DNA from: Chara braunii | Taxonomy: Eukaryota > Streptophyta > Charophyceae > Charales > Characeae | Direction of reading: 5' to 3' | Length of the DNA: 64,000 nucleotides | NCBI GenBank assembly: GCA_003427395.1 | Contig: BFEA01000006.1 | Span: 2,850,858 to 2,914,857, forward strand | In this document: positions 23,361-33,543 of the stretch, piece after piece | How positions within the stretch are numbered: position 1 is the first letter of the stretch | Layout: each line of letters opens with the position of its first letter | Position numbers and translations under genes: made by a program | Notes under the pieces: model-generated | Databases searched by the model: none | Told to the model about the DNA's origin: nothing | The model's input: only the letters and a program-made list of their open reading frames with translations

Positions 23361-24313
23361 TGCAGTAACCCGTGTCCTGCAGCCGGTCTGGGCTCTCAAA
23401 GCAAGGCCCAGACGACTAAGGCCAAACTCAGCCTGCGCCAGGCAGTGAGAGCACGTGCTGCTTGGAAAGTCAAAAGGTCTAAGTCAACTGTCAAGTCAAA
23501 GGTACCCCGCCCAGACCCTGGTCAGATACACACACTTGTTGTGCGCAGGTACCCAAACAACATGGAGGATTCGGTTTCAGGCCAATCTGGGCCGTCATCT
23601 GCGTTGACATCTCAATGGCTGAGGATTCCGGTATCCGGGGTCCAGACCCCGCGTCAACGCTACATAAGCGCTGACCCGCTGCCTTTGAGATTCATTCAGT
23701 CTTGCGTCAATGCTTACTTCACGCGTTGACGCTGCGATGCTGGTGGACGCCGGCTTTTGCTGGCACTTCGGAGATTACAGCGACGCACTGCTAGCTCGGC
23801 ATGGTGGCTGGCTGGCTATTGTCTTCAAGGCATGCTGACGTGGCAGCTGCCATGCGTTGCTGCTGACGTGGCCGCTGCCACGTGTTCTATCTTCTGACGT
23901 GGCTGGGCTGCGTGACCGGCACTGCTGTTCTGTTTCATCGTCATTCGGGAGGAGATCATGACTGTGGGATGATTATGGACACGTACCTGGTTATCTTGAG
24001 GTCGACATAGCTCCAGTACGCTGATGAGGGTCTGGTCGACGTGCCACGTGGCACACTGGAATAAAACTTTAGATGTGTGTTCAGACTATTGATTATCTGA
24101 GGTGGTGATCAAGGAGGGAGCCCGAAGCAGGAGTGGGTCTTGTTATTTATTCCTCTCCTTTGTCTAATCTCCCTCCTCTGTCCTTCGTCTGTGTATGATT
24201 ATCCCATCTCATTCTATCTGGACACTATTCTGATTATTGATAATCTTTAGCGGGTTGGCATTCATCTGGGCTTGCATTGTTGACAAGTGTCTTCATGATC
24301 TGGGTTCATTGCA
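23361..24313 (+). repeat. 3' LTR of element B
   Basis: About 953 bp, the partner of 15697-16688. It is preceded by a weak purine stretch (GGGTCGGCAGGAA) in the polypurine-tract position. Confidence 0.88.
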
Positions 24314-24900
24314 AATATCTGTACACAGAATCTGCTGCTTGACAGTAGAGGTTTTGGAAGTATTTAATGCCAGAGATACCTGTGGCCACAATAGCCATGT
24401 GCTTTGTGTTCTGGTAGAGGCTACTTATTCTGTTGACATGTGCATCAGCAACTGAGTCTATTGGAGATATGACCAAGCAGTAGATTTTGCTAAATCCTTG
24501 TCCATCCTCTCAAACTTATATTGATAGCTGGTAATTTGGAGATGAAACCCTTTTTTGATATGACATTGCCAGCTGTCCTCTCACTTGGATTGTTTTGGAA
24601 GAACTGACAGCACCATCCAGATGCCATCTTGATTTGTGGGCGTCATCCTTGCACAGGGCCCATGCTAATATTCTCTGTATCGTTCTGGTTTTGATGATCG
24701 CTGTGCAGGATGAGATATCTTATCTTTGATCAATATCTGTACACATAATTTGATGGTTAACAGTAGAGGTTTTGGAAGTATTGAGTGCCAGAGATAAAAC
24801 ATTTGGCTACAATAAGTAGGGGGATGTGCTTTGTGTTCCAGTAGCGGCTACTTATTCTGTTGACATGTGTGCTCGTGGACAGATCCATTGTTTGATGTTT
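24314..24900. repeat. U6-bearing tandem array, unit about 418 bp
   Basis: ATCTGTACACA at 24317 recurs at 24735. Both are followed by ACAGTAGAGGTTTTGGAAGT and CTACTTATTCTGTTGACATG. One unit holds U6-like sequence. It also carries the unoccupied target sites of elements A and B. 24901-25039 is pyrimidine-rich, probably the end of an intron. Confidence 0.85.
24628..24705 (-). ncRNA. U6 snRNA-like sequence, copy 2
   Basis: The minus strand reads AGAACGATACAGAGAATATT, AGCATGG, then GCAAGGATGACGCCCACAAA. ACAGAGA, the AGC triad and the GATGAC region are present, but the segment between differs from consensus (GGGCCCTGTG for GGCCCCTGCG), and the 5' stem-loop and the U-run are not convincing. It is more likely a repeat-borne relic than an active gene. 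Confidence 0.6.
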
Positions 24901-25039
24901 TCATCCTACCTTGCGATCATTTCTTTACCTGCCTCCCTTCTTTAACTTTATTTTTCCCTCCTGTTGAGTGCTTGTTCTTTTTCCCTATTCACTCACCGAC
25001 TTGTCTTTCTCCTGCCTGCTGAACTCTATGTGTACACAG

Positions 25040-25330
25040 AAGTTTTATCTGGTTGGGAGGGATAAAAGCAAGCAGCATTGGAGAGTCTTGCAGCTGGACA
25101 GGTCCGACCGCAGTGATCTTAAAATCTTTGAAGACCCCAATGTTTACTCGGAGCAAGGGTGCGCCAACATGTTGAAGCAGATTGCAGATGCCAACAGGCC
25201 CAGTGTGGGAGGGCTTCAGCTTGTCAGCAAAGCATATGGAATTGTTGGCGAGTGGCAATTTCCTCTCGCAACGGGAGGCGGCGGTGGATTGCAGCTCGTC
25301 ACAAAAGCATATGGAATTGTCGGTGAGTTG
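25040..25330 (+). CDS. SAC-domain phosphoinositide phosphatase, N-terminal exon (FIG4/plant SAC type)
   Basis: After a pyrimidine-rich tract and acceptor (TGTGTACACAG at 25029-25039) the frame reads KFYLVGRDKSKQHWRVLQLD, SDLKIFEDPNVYSEQG and GLQLVSKAYGIVG. This follows the start of the SAC domain in FIG4 and plant SAC1-5 proteins (FYLVG...VLKIDR...L.I.EDP.VY...GL..V..A.GIVG). These enzymes remove the 5-phosphate of PI(3,5)P2 on endomembranes; the catalytic Cx5R lies in later exons not found here. The exon end is duplicated: GLQLV[ST]KAYGIVG occurs at about 25210-25248 (followed by GCGAGT) and again at about 25287-25322 (followed by GTGAGT, a good donor). The duplication may have broken the gene. 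Confidence 0.6.
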
Positions 25331-25499
25331 CGTGCACGAATGGGACAATGCCTGGCACTTGCTGGGTGGAAGGAATGAGTCACACCTTGAGGCTTGAACT
25401 ACGTATTGAAAGATTGAACAGTTCAGAGTCTTCAGACACTGTCCAGAACATTAATGTGAGCCTGCTACCCGCTCTTTCTTTGTTCTCTTCAGGTTCCTA

Positions 25500-26130
25500 A
25501 GCTGTTCCAACATGGGCCTTGAAGCTGGTTCCCAAATATTGTCTCAATGTTGGTTGCGTTTAAAACCTGATCCATTCAAATTAGTCGGTGTGCCCACTGA
25601 CTGGATGACATTGGGCCTCGCTCCACTACTCTCGAAATGTGTAAAACGAGAGGGAATATTCTGCTCTGCTAGGACATGGAAAGATACACCACCATCATTT
25701 GTCTTTTGTGCATGCCGAGATTAGTGGGATGAGGCCCATTGCTACAACTTTTCTGGAAGTGTTATCCAAAGGTTAAACAGTTCAGAGCCTGACCCAAAAA
25801 TCAATGTGAGCCTGCTACCTGCTCTTTTTCTTTTGTTTTCTTCTCTTCCTGCTCTTCAGGTACGTAAGCTGGTCCCAAAATGGGGCCTTTAAACTGATCC
25901 CAGAATAGTGTCTCAATATAATTCATTGCAAAGTCCAAAACCTGTTCCATCAATAAGAGCGTGCTACCTGCTCTTTCTCGATTGCGCCTGTTCGTTCTCT
26001 TCAGGCTCCTCAGCCGGCCCCGAAACTGGTCCCAAATCTGGCCTTGAAACTGGTCCCAGAATATTGTCTCAATATTGGTCGCATAATTCATTGGAAAGTT
26101 CAAAACCTGTTCCATTTCATATGCGTAGAA
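25500..26130. repeat. Degenerate tandem repeats, probably intronic
   Basis: Phrases such as AACTGGTCCCA, GAATATTGTCTCAATATTGG and AAAACCTGTTCCAT recur at about 25510, 25870 and 26000, together with CTGCTACCTGCTCTTTCT and TGTTCTCTTCAGG. Units are roughly 130-180 bp and diverged. 26131-26530 has no recognised feature. Confidence 0.7.
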
Positions 26131-26530
26131 CACGAGGGGTTTGGCTTCGTGCCTTCTTTTCTTGCAATTATAGCGAGGTCCAGTCGGATAGACGCATTTT
26201 GATGTACTTCATGTATGAGCCAGTGGCCAAGCATGAATCATATGGAGTTGTGAGGGCATATTCATTCCAAGTCCGTTTCTTGACTGATATCTGGTGGTAG
26301 TTTGCAGTCATCTTGAAATGGGGCACGTACTCGTCAAGTTCAAGCTCGCATACAGCAAGAAACATTCACATGAGAGCTCACACAGAGAAGCGAAATCAAG
26401 ATACAATCAACACTTGAAGATGTCGTCCCCAATATTAATATCAATATACAAGAATTTTAGTCTCCACTGGCTCTGCCGCACACACACACACAACGGATCT
26501 CAATCAGGTGGCGGTTATGGCTTCTCTCTC

Positions 26531-27638
26531 TGTGGCATACTGCGTAGCCACACGGGCCCTGCAGGGCCCGTCCCGGACATTCAGCCTAAAAGCCTAAAAC
26601 TTAGGGCTTACAGGCCCCGTTCGTTTCAGCCTGGATGCTGAAAAACGAGGGCCTGCAGGCCCTACCCCGTTTCAGCCTATTTCTGGGTCTTTTCAGACCC
26701 AGAGTTTTCAGCCTGAAACGGAGGGCCATTTTCAGGCCCTCATTGTTTTGACCTGCCCCTAAGACTCAGGCACGTAAACAGGGATGCGGAACAGGCCAGA
26801 AATAGCCTGTTCCTCACGAGTTTGAGCAGGAGCTGCAGCTGCAGCCCCTGCCTCCCTTCGGCAGGCTCAGGAGGCACACCCGTAGTACATAGGAAGTTCC
26901 CATGCACTTCACGGGTAGGTAGTTCAGTAGGCGGAGGTAGTCTTCAGGATATCGGCCGCAGCACTCAGGAGGAGCGCTGCAGTAGTGATAGCGCTAGCTG
27001 TAGTCTTCGGCGCTGGGCGCCATAGCTGTAGCTGTAGCCTTCAGTGCTGGGCGCTGGTAGGTGGTAGATCGTAGAGTGGGAGAGAGACTGGCGGAGGCCA
27101 GTGTTACCTACCTGTGGCGCCATCGCTCCAGCTCCATCTTCGTGGTACCTGCATCAAGGCGCCAACTTCACAGGTTAGTACTGGACACAGAGAGAGAGAG
27201 AGTTCTTCTTCTTCCTTTTCTAAGTCCACCTTCTCTTCTCACCCTCTCGCCACCTNACTTCTCAGACTACGACAGAGAGAGACAGAGTTGTGACTTGAGA
27301 CTTGACGACATTGGATCCAGACTTGACATTTGGGATTCAGACATTCCGACGAGGGACTATTTGGGTTTGTGCCGAAGTCTTGGTGTTGACGACATTCCCA
27401 TCTTCCCCCTCTTCGTCTATCCCCTTCCTCTTCGTCTGTGTATGGTATGGGCTGGCGCTGTCTTCCTGTGTGAAGCGCCAGACCCATTCACACCTTGTAA
27501 CGAGATGATGTATGTCCAGGGCTGCATTACAACATTGATTGTTCGGATCACTGGTATCTAAGTCTTCCGCTGTGTTATCTTGTACTTTGTATTGAAAGGT
27601 CGGTTCTTGTTCTGGTCTGCACGTTACAGTATGCAACA
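26531..27638 (+). repeat. Solo LTR related to element C
   Basis: It starts TGTGGCAT and ends ATGCAACA, near-perfect terminal inverted repeats. The five bases before (CTCTC, 26526-26530) equal the five after (27639-27643). The interior follows the C LTR: palindromic U3, GGAGGCCAG, TACCTACCTG, CATTGGATCCAGACTTGAC, CGACGAGGGACTATTTGG. No internal region is attached. One unresolved base lies at 27256. 27639-28218 beyond it has only a short CTTGG-type repeat (27930-27967). Confidence 0.8.
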
Positions 27639-28218
27639 CTCTCTCTTCGGCTTACTTCTCTCTCTAACTTGGCTCGCTCTGCCTCACTGTCTCTCTCAAA
27701 CCTAGATTGTCACCCTGGATACACCCACTCAGGTGAGCTCGACCTTGGCGGCTAAGTCCTCCGTCCTCCTGCACTACTCCTAACCTAACTATGGAGTCAC
27801 AGGCATGCGCCCTCTTCTTCCTCGGGAGCGCTGTTCGCACGTTGCCTTTACGCACAAGCAGCAGCAGCTCTTCCGCATCTGGCAACTGAACAAGTGATGA
27901 GCCGCTGCACTGTAGTAGCTAGATATAGGACTTGGCTTTGCTTGGCTTGGCTTGGCTTGGCTTGGCCTGCTTCAGACCGGTACCGGTCGGCCACGGCCTG
28001 TCTGCTGCAAACATTTTGTCGGCCCGGTAGCTTTCGGACTTTCCTGGGACATGCTGCAAAATTTGGCTTGGGACTATCGGACTAAACTGGATGCTTCCGG
28101 ACTTTTCTTGTTGGGTACCAGACACACTCCTACCAACCTACGACACTTAGATACCGACCGCCGGCCTAATTTCGAGGCCCTTCGAGAAAATGTCAGCTTT
28201 ATCGATCATACACATTTA

Positions 28219-29656
28219 TTCCCCGTCTAGCCCTCTCACAATAGGAGACGATATGAGGGGCTGTCTGTATTGTTTCTCCCTGGGGAACCAGCGGTCCTCG
28301 CTGGGTTCTTGATAGGCGAATCTGACCTTGTATTGTCTTTGTGGTCTCCCTCAACGACCTGTACGGAAAGTATCCTCAGCAACCACTTGGTCTACATCAT
28401 AACCTCCATCCATATCCGGTGGGATCATGGAACGTTGAGAGGGAAACTGATCGTTTGTAATGCAGGGAAGCAACTTCGATGCGTGAAACACTGGGTATGT
28501 GTGCAGGTGGGGCTGAATCTCGATAGTGTAGGACGGACCATCTGCCTCTCCTTTGACATCTAAGACTTGCCATGGTCCCCTATATGCAGGTAACAGTTTC
28601 TTCGAGATTGCTTCTTCAGGAATCAACTCCTTAGACTTAACCCATGCCAAGTCACCTACTGCAAACTACAATGATCGTCGATGTTTGTTAGCTTGCTCTA
28701 CCATCTGGTGCTGGGTCTTAAAGATGTGCTTCTTGACCTGCTCTAGATCCTTCTCGTATTGAATGGCAAACTCCCTTGTACCGGGTGGCAGTCTTTGAAT
28801 CTGATTGATTCAAGCAGTCAATTGGACATCGGGGTTGCCAACCTCTGTGCAGTTCGTTATGGGTACGTGCAGTAGACAAGTGTACCGAGTTCTTGTACGC
28901 AGACTGCACTTTGGGAAGATGTTCATCCCAATCAATCTGGTCGGGACTAATGTACATGCGGAGCACTTGCTGGAGCAGCTTATTCATCTGCTCAGTCTGG
29001 CCATTAGTCTCCGGGTGTCTACTGGAAGGTATTGTGAGCTTCGACCCATATACTTTTATCAATTGTTGTCAGTGCTCACCTGTGAATCCACACTCTATCA
29101 CTAACTATCGTCAGTGGGTGTCAGAAGTCTTTCAACCAGTTATTTAAGAACTCTTTAATCACTAATTTTGTCTTCGCGTCAGCGGGCAGCAGAAAAAATA
29201 CAGCAAATTTACTAAAACGATCTACTACCACCATCACTTGACTCTCCTCGCTTCAGCTCTTGACCTTTACGTAGATATGGAGTCACCGGAACCGGACGGG
29301 ACAGGTAGTGCCCTCAACAGGCCAAGTGGGGATTGTGTGGAACTTTTGTTCTGTTGACACACTTAAGACCCCTGGATATAGGCAATGCAGTCGTGCTTCA
29401 TGCTGACCCAGGTGTAGGACCGGAGGATATAGCAGGTTTTCCTCCAACTGAAATGGTCCTAAATGTCGTGGCACTCTCCCAGGATCAGACTTTTGATTGG
29501 CTCGTCGTTTGAGATGCATAGTCTGTCGAACCTTTCTGTTTTTTCAAACAGTAGTCCGCTGGTTACTTTGTACTCCAGGACTTCGTGTGGTGCAGTCTGC
29601 ACCTTTCTAATTAGCTCGCTGTAAATGGGATCATCAGTGTACGTTGTCGAGCGCAT
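28219..29656 (-). pseudogene. Element E: Gypsy integrase fragment
   Basis: Minus strand. 29459-29656 holds the end of RNase H and the zinc region (VTSGLLFEKTERFDRLCISN; LILGECHD). 28718-29062 holds the catalytic end (PETNGQTEQMNKLLQQVL; QIDWDEHLPKVQSAY). 28351-28650 holds the C-terminal region (AWVKSKELIPEEAISKKLLP; RGPWQVLDVKGEADGPSY). The tail YKVRFAYQEPSEDRWFPRE ends near 28219. It is close to element B in sequence. It is cut off abruptly at about 29656, where unrelated DNA begins. Confidence 0.75.
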
Positions 29657-29659
29657 CGG

Positions 29660-31230
29660 TCCCGCAGGGGGACCCTCCTAGCCGCATCACGCAGGATTTC
29701 ATGCAGGACTTTTTTATCGCGGTGCAATGGAGCTTAGTCGCCGCTCTGGCCGAGTGCGCCAGCCATACCTCTCGCGAACCCCTACGACAGGATAGGGCCA
29801 TATGAGGCACAACTTACCTCCGCCCAAGGGGCTGTCACCACCCTTGAACGGGCGTATCCCCGCCGAGCTACCAAACCACATGCGAAAGCTAATCAGTTGC
29901 GATCGCAGAGGTGACGTTGAGGCGTTTCTCGTACGCTGTATCATAAGCGGTATGCGCGGTCCCACGCCTCTATCGGGCCCGTATGCGAATCGGCGCACTG
30001 GGGGGCTGAAGTTCAAAGTGCGACTCGTCACTGGTCGGCTAGGACACTATCGAGCGCATCGGCTCTGGCCTTTTGGCAAGCGCGGTAGCCCTCCAGGCTA
30101 TGTCACGCAGGAGAAAAAAAAAGAAAGCCTTTAAACTACTAGTACCTCCGCGAGTGTTGGGAAATTGGGGGTGGGACACATGGTCGGCAATGTCCCATAA
30201 ATTTGAATTTTATAGTGCCGCGAGTGAAAGGAAAAAGGAGAAAAAAAAAAGCTTTCTCTACTGCAATGATGTCGGGCAGGGTAGTCCAGGACGCCGTGCT
30301 CACAATCTTCCTCCACATAATGCACCTTACAGGGAAGACGGCCACATTCTGATTGTTACTGTTTTCTTTTTTTCTTGGTCGTGTGTTTCTTACGAGTCCC
30401 CTGTCCGTGAATTGCTCAAGCTGTATGTGATTTGCTCAAGCTGTGTTTTGTCAGAGGATTGTAAGGCTCATCACACTGGCACTTAGGGGAATGTATCCAA
30501 CCATTTTCATGGGCGGATCCATGTGCCCGTTTTTTTCCCCTTCTATTCTCTTTTTGGAATCTGACAACCTGGCCACGGGGCTGAGATGCCCTCATTGAGG
30601 GCACACTCACGCTACCGCTTCCAAGAATATATTCAACTGCAATTACGACCAAAGCTTTGTTTCCTTCTTTTTTTTTCTTCCTTTCTGAGGTTCACAGCCG
30701 CAACTTTTTTTTTTTTTTTTTTCAATTTTTTTTGTTCTTTCCGTGAGAGTACCATAAAGAAAACGGAGTGGTACCCAGGCTCGGCAAACTCGGAGCGCAA
30801 TGAAATTCAGGGTCGACAAAAACAGGCTCGGAGGTACTAGTGGTTTAACAAGAGACAACTTGGGAACGACATATAACAACCCTACGAACCACCGAAATGG
30901 TAGCGCGGTTGCATCGCTCCTTCGTCGCTCTCGCCGGGTGCACCAGCTGTACATCCCGCGGTCCCCTACGGTAGAATAGGTTCCTTCAGGGCACATCTTA
31001 GCTTCCCTAAGGGGCTGTCACCACCCTCAGGGGCGTATCCCTACCGAGCTACTAACTCACACGCGAAAGATTTTACATGCAATTGCAGAGGTAGGCCAGC
31101 CGAGGGCGTTTGCTCGTTCGTTGGAGTATAGGTACGCTTGGTTAACGCCAAGTTGACCTGGACGCTGTCTGTTCCCTAGGGCACTGATCTCTAGGTACGA
31201 AACGAAACGTTGTTGACTAGGGAGGTCTCA
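29660..31230. repeat. Two related unclassified repeats with an inverted junction
   Basis: AAGGGGCTGTCACCACCCT, GGGCGTATCCC and CCGAGCTAC occur in both 29828-29875 and 31009-31055. TAAACTACTAGTACCTCC (30131-30148) has its inverted match at 30829-30846. GAGCGCATCGG followed by TCACGCAGGA occurs twice (29649 and 30053). T-rich runs lie at 30660-30735. I cannot assign a family. Confidence 0.45.
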
Positions 31231-32058
31231 ACCAAACGTGGAGCCTATAAAATAATCCTAGTCCCTTTATAACTCTCAGATCACAAAATAAATGAAATCA
31301 ATACACTTTTTATTAAATCACACAAGATAGGATTTTTGACTTTATGAGATGATCTGCCAAAGTTATTCTTCCCAGCCCATATGATTGAAGAGACTATTAT
31401 GCCGCCGCTTCCTAGGCGGAGGGCTCGATATTGATGAAAGATTAGGAAGGAGAACGTAAGGTTGGGTCTGTCGACACCTACTAAACCCTGCCAGGAACGA
31501 CTTCTGCTAGTAAATTTCACTGCTACCATGCAGATCAACAAGTGATTTGTCTCCTGGCCGAAGTTTGAACTCTCGGTTCGACCACACCTCCGTATCATAT
31601 GCAGTTTGCTTGGAGAAAGTATTATCTAGCAAATAAAAATTTTGCTGGTCACTTTGTCCTCTTGGGCAATAAGTACTTTTTCCTTTCCTTAAATGATGGA
31701 ATATCCATCTTCATCATAGGGATACCCGAAACAAAGCCGCAGTCCTTATTACTGCGCAAAGAAAACAGTCTCTTTCATTACTTACTCCTTGCGAGCTGGA
31801 GCTTCTTCTGTCTCCAACTTTTAATTCTAATGGTGGTACCTAAGGTGACCACCTGCAGGGACATAAATAACCCCCACGTCACCTAGGATTCGACGAGGGC
31901 TGGCCCACATTGCGCCGTCACACACCCATCCCTCTAGGAAGTGGTTTGCGGAAACTCGTTCCCCTCGCTCGAGTCCGAAGACCCGGATCTCAGAGGTTGG
32001 GCCGTCACCACCACCCCCGACGAGTCGGGTCCACTCCAAGTCGATAACAGGGCCGGCT

Positions 32059-32434
32059 CCGAAAGCATACGAACCCTCGCCTTGGATGCTTTCTAGAGAG
32101 AAAGGGCGATCAAACCCAACGCGGACTGTCCATCTCGTTTTTCCGCACAACTTGGGAATTCAAACAAAAAACAACAGAAGATGACGAGGGCTTAGAAAAA
32201 AGAAGTGGGCAGTCAAGATAGAAAGTGTCAACCCTCAATGAAAATTCCGAAAGAATACGAACCCTCGCCTTGGATGCTTTCTCGAGAAAAAGGGCGATCA
32301 AACCCAACGCGGACTGTCCATCTCGTTTTCCCGCACAACTTGGGAATTTAAACAAAAAACAACAGAAGATGATGAGGGCTTAGAAAAAAAATGTAGGCAG
32401 TCAAGATAGAAAGTGTCAACCCTCAATGAAAATT
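32059..32434. repeat. Two-copy tandem duplication, unit 188 bp
   Basis: CCGAAAGCATACGAACCCTC at 32059 recurs at 32247 with one change. The copies share GGGCGATCAAACCCAACGCG, TTGGGAATT and GTCAACCCTCAATGAAAATT. 31231-32058 and 32435-33403 contain no gene I can support. Confidence 0.88.
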
Positions 32435-33403
32435 CAAATCTGTTTATTTACACTTACAAGTTTTCTCTCATGGTACATGTTGCCATTATTCATTTCAAGA
32501 TACAAGTACATTTAACATGCAGGCAAACGAAAGGTAGAAGCAGGACAATCCTTTCCCTTTCTTTCAATAGGCAAAATCAATCTCCTTTTCAAACATCCCC
32601 GTTTACCTACTTGCACAGACCGCAAAGCAAAACAAACAAGTTCAAAGGAAACCAATGCAGCCCCATATCCAAGTCAGATATTTCAATTCACATGCGTAAG
32701 TCACACATTTCCTTTGCCTTTTCAATAAACTTTCAATGAACAAGGTCAAGCGAGTGTGGGTTCACACAAGTGTGAAGGGAAATTTGAGTCAATCAGTTGA
32801 CTGACCTTGAGTGAAGTTTGATCCGGCCCACTCAAGAAAGTCTGAATTGTTATGATCCTGACCAATTTCGAGATACACATTCATTAGATAGTACAATCCT
32901 GTCCAATTGCAGAAATAAAGTAATGAACTTGAGAGGAGAGAGAAGGTTAGAAAAACAAGAAGAAGTAAGAAAGAAGAAGAAGATGATGTACACCAGCATA
33001 GACAAATGATAAAGCTCTTCTTATTCGCTCAACCCTCTCTTCCTCCTTATCTCCTCCTCTCTTATTCACGTAAGAAATAATAATACAACGTTGGATAGTT
33101 GAACCAGAATCAAAGTTTGAATCCCTCTGCTACTGCAGGTATCACTTGAGGACCACCATAGCCATGGCCGCGTCTCCCACTCTTCACTCTTCACTCTCAT
33201 AGGCCGACGCAATGGCGGACTACTAGGCCTTGCCAAAATGTCCAAAGGACAACCCAAAGTAGCTATGGCTGCCCTAGCTCAGGCCGCCATGCCTGACTCT
33301 GCCTCTAAGCTTCTTGGTGTAGCTCAGCCCCAGCTGGGGCCTTCCTGTTGGAGCGCCCACCAAGGTGATGAAGATGGGCCGCCACCATAGCCAGGTAAGT
33401 ACC

Positions 33404-33543
33404 TCTGGCGCTCCTCCCCCTTCCTGTCCTTCTTCCTCCTCCGAGTCCTTGCTTCTTCCTCAGCAGCGCTGCTCCAGCCAGCGCTCCAACCAATGTGTCG
33501 CCAAACTTGCACACCGACCTGGAGATATAGCGGCCTGCTTGCC
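33404..33543 (-). repeat. 3' LTR of element D, part cut off by element C
   Basis: AGCGCTGCTCCAGCCAGCGC, GTGTCGCCAAACTTGCACAC and GGAGATATA match 47420-47510. It continues at 39790 after removal of element C. Confidence 0.75.

Larger units (their letters stand above)
15697..24313 (+). mobile_element. Element B: Ty3/Gypsy LTR retrotransposon, degenerate
   Basis: LTRs at 15697-16688 and 23361-24313 flank PBS, a long leader, gag, protease, RT, RNase H and integrase on the plus strand. The flanks are ...GATCAATA and AATATCTGTACAC; a four-base AATA duplication is visible, and five bases if one change is allowed. The unoccupied site GATCAATATCTGTACACA is at about 24728-24745. Most lesions are single stops or small duplications, so B looks younger or better preserved than A. 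Confidence 0.88.

Noticed and set aside
24001-24060. GCTGATGAGG as another hammerhead core
   Set aside because: No stem II followed by GAAA; it is part of the B LTR.
26150-26270. A further exon of the SAC phosphatase gene (frame with YFMYEPVAKHESYGVV)
   Set aside because: It does not match the next segment expected in FIG4/SAC proteins and lacks clear splice sites.
30053-30110. GGCCTTTTGGC resembling the start of U2 snRNA
   Set aside because: Only 11 bases match and they are nearly self-complementary; the U2 branch-site region is missing.
33066-33403. Continuation of the D LTR to lower coordinates
   Set aside because: No similarity with 47116-47363 could be seen, so the LTR edge was left at about 33404.
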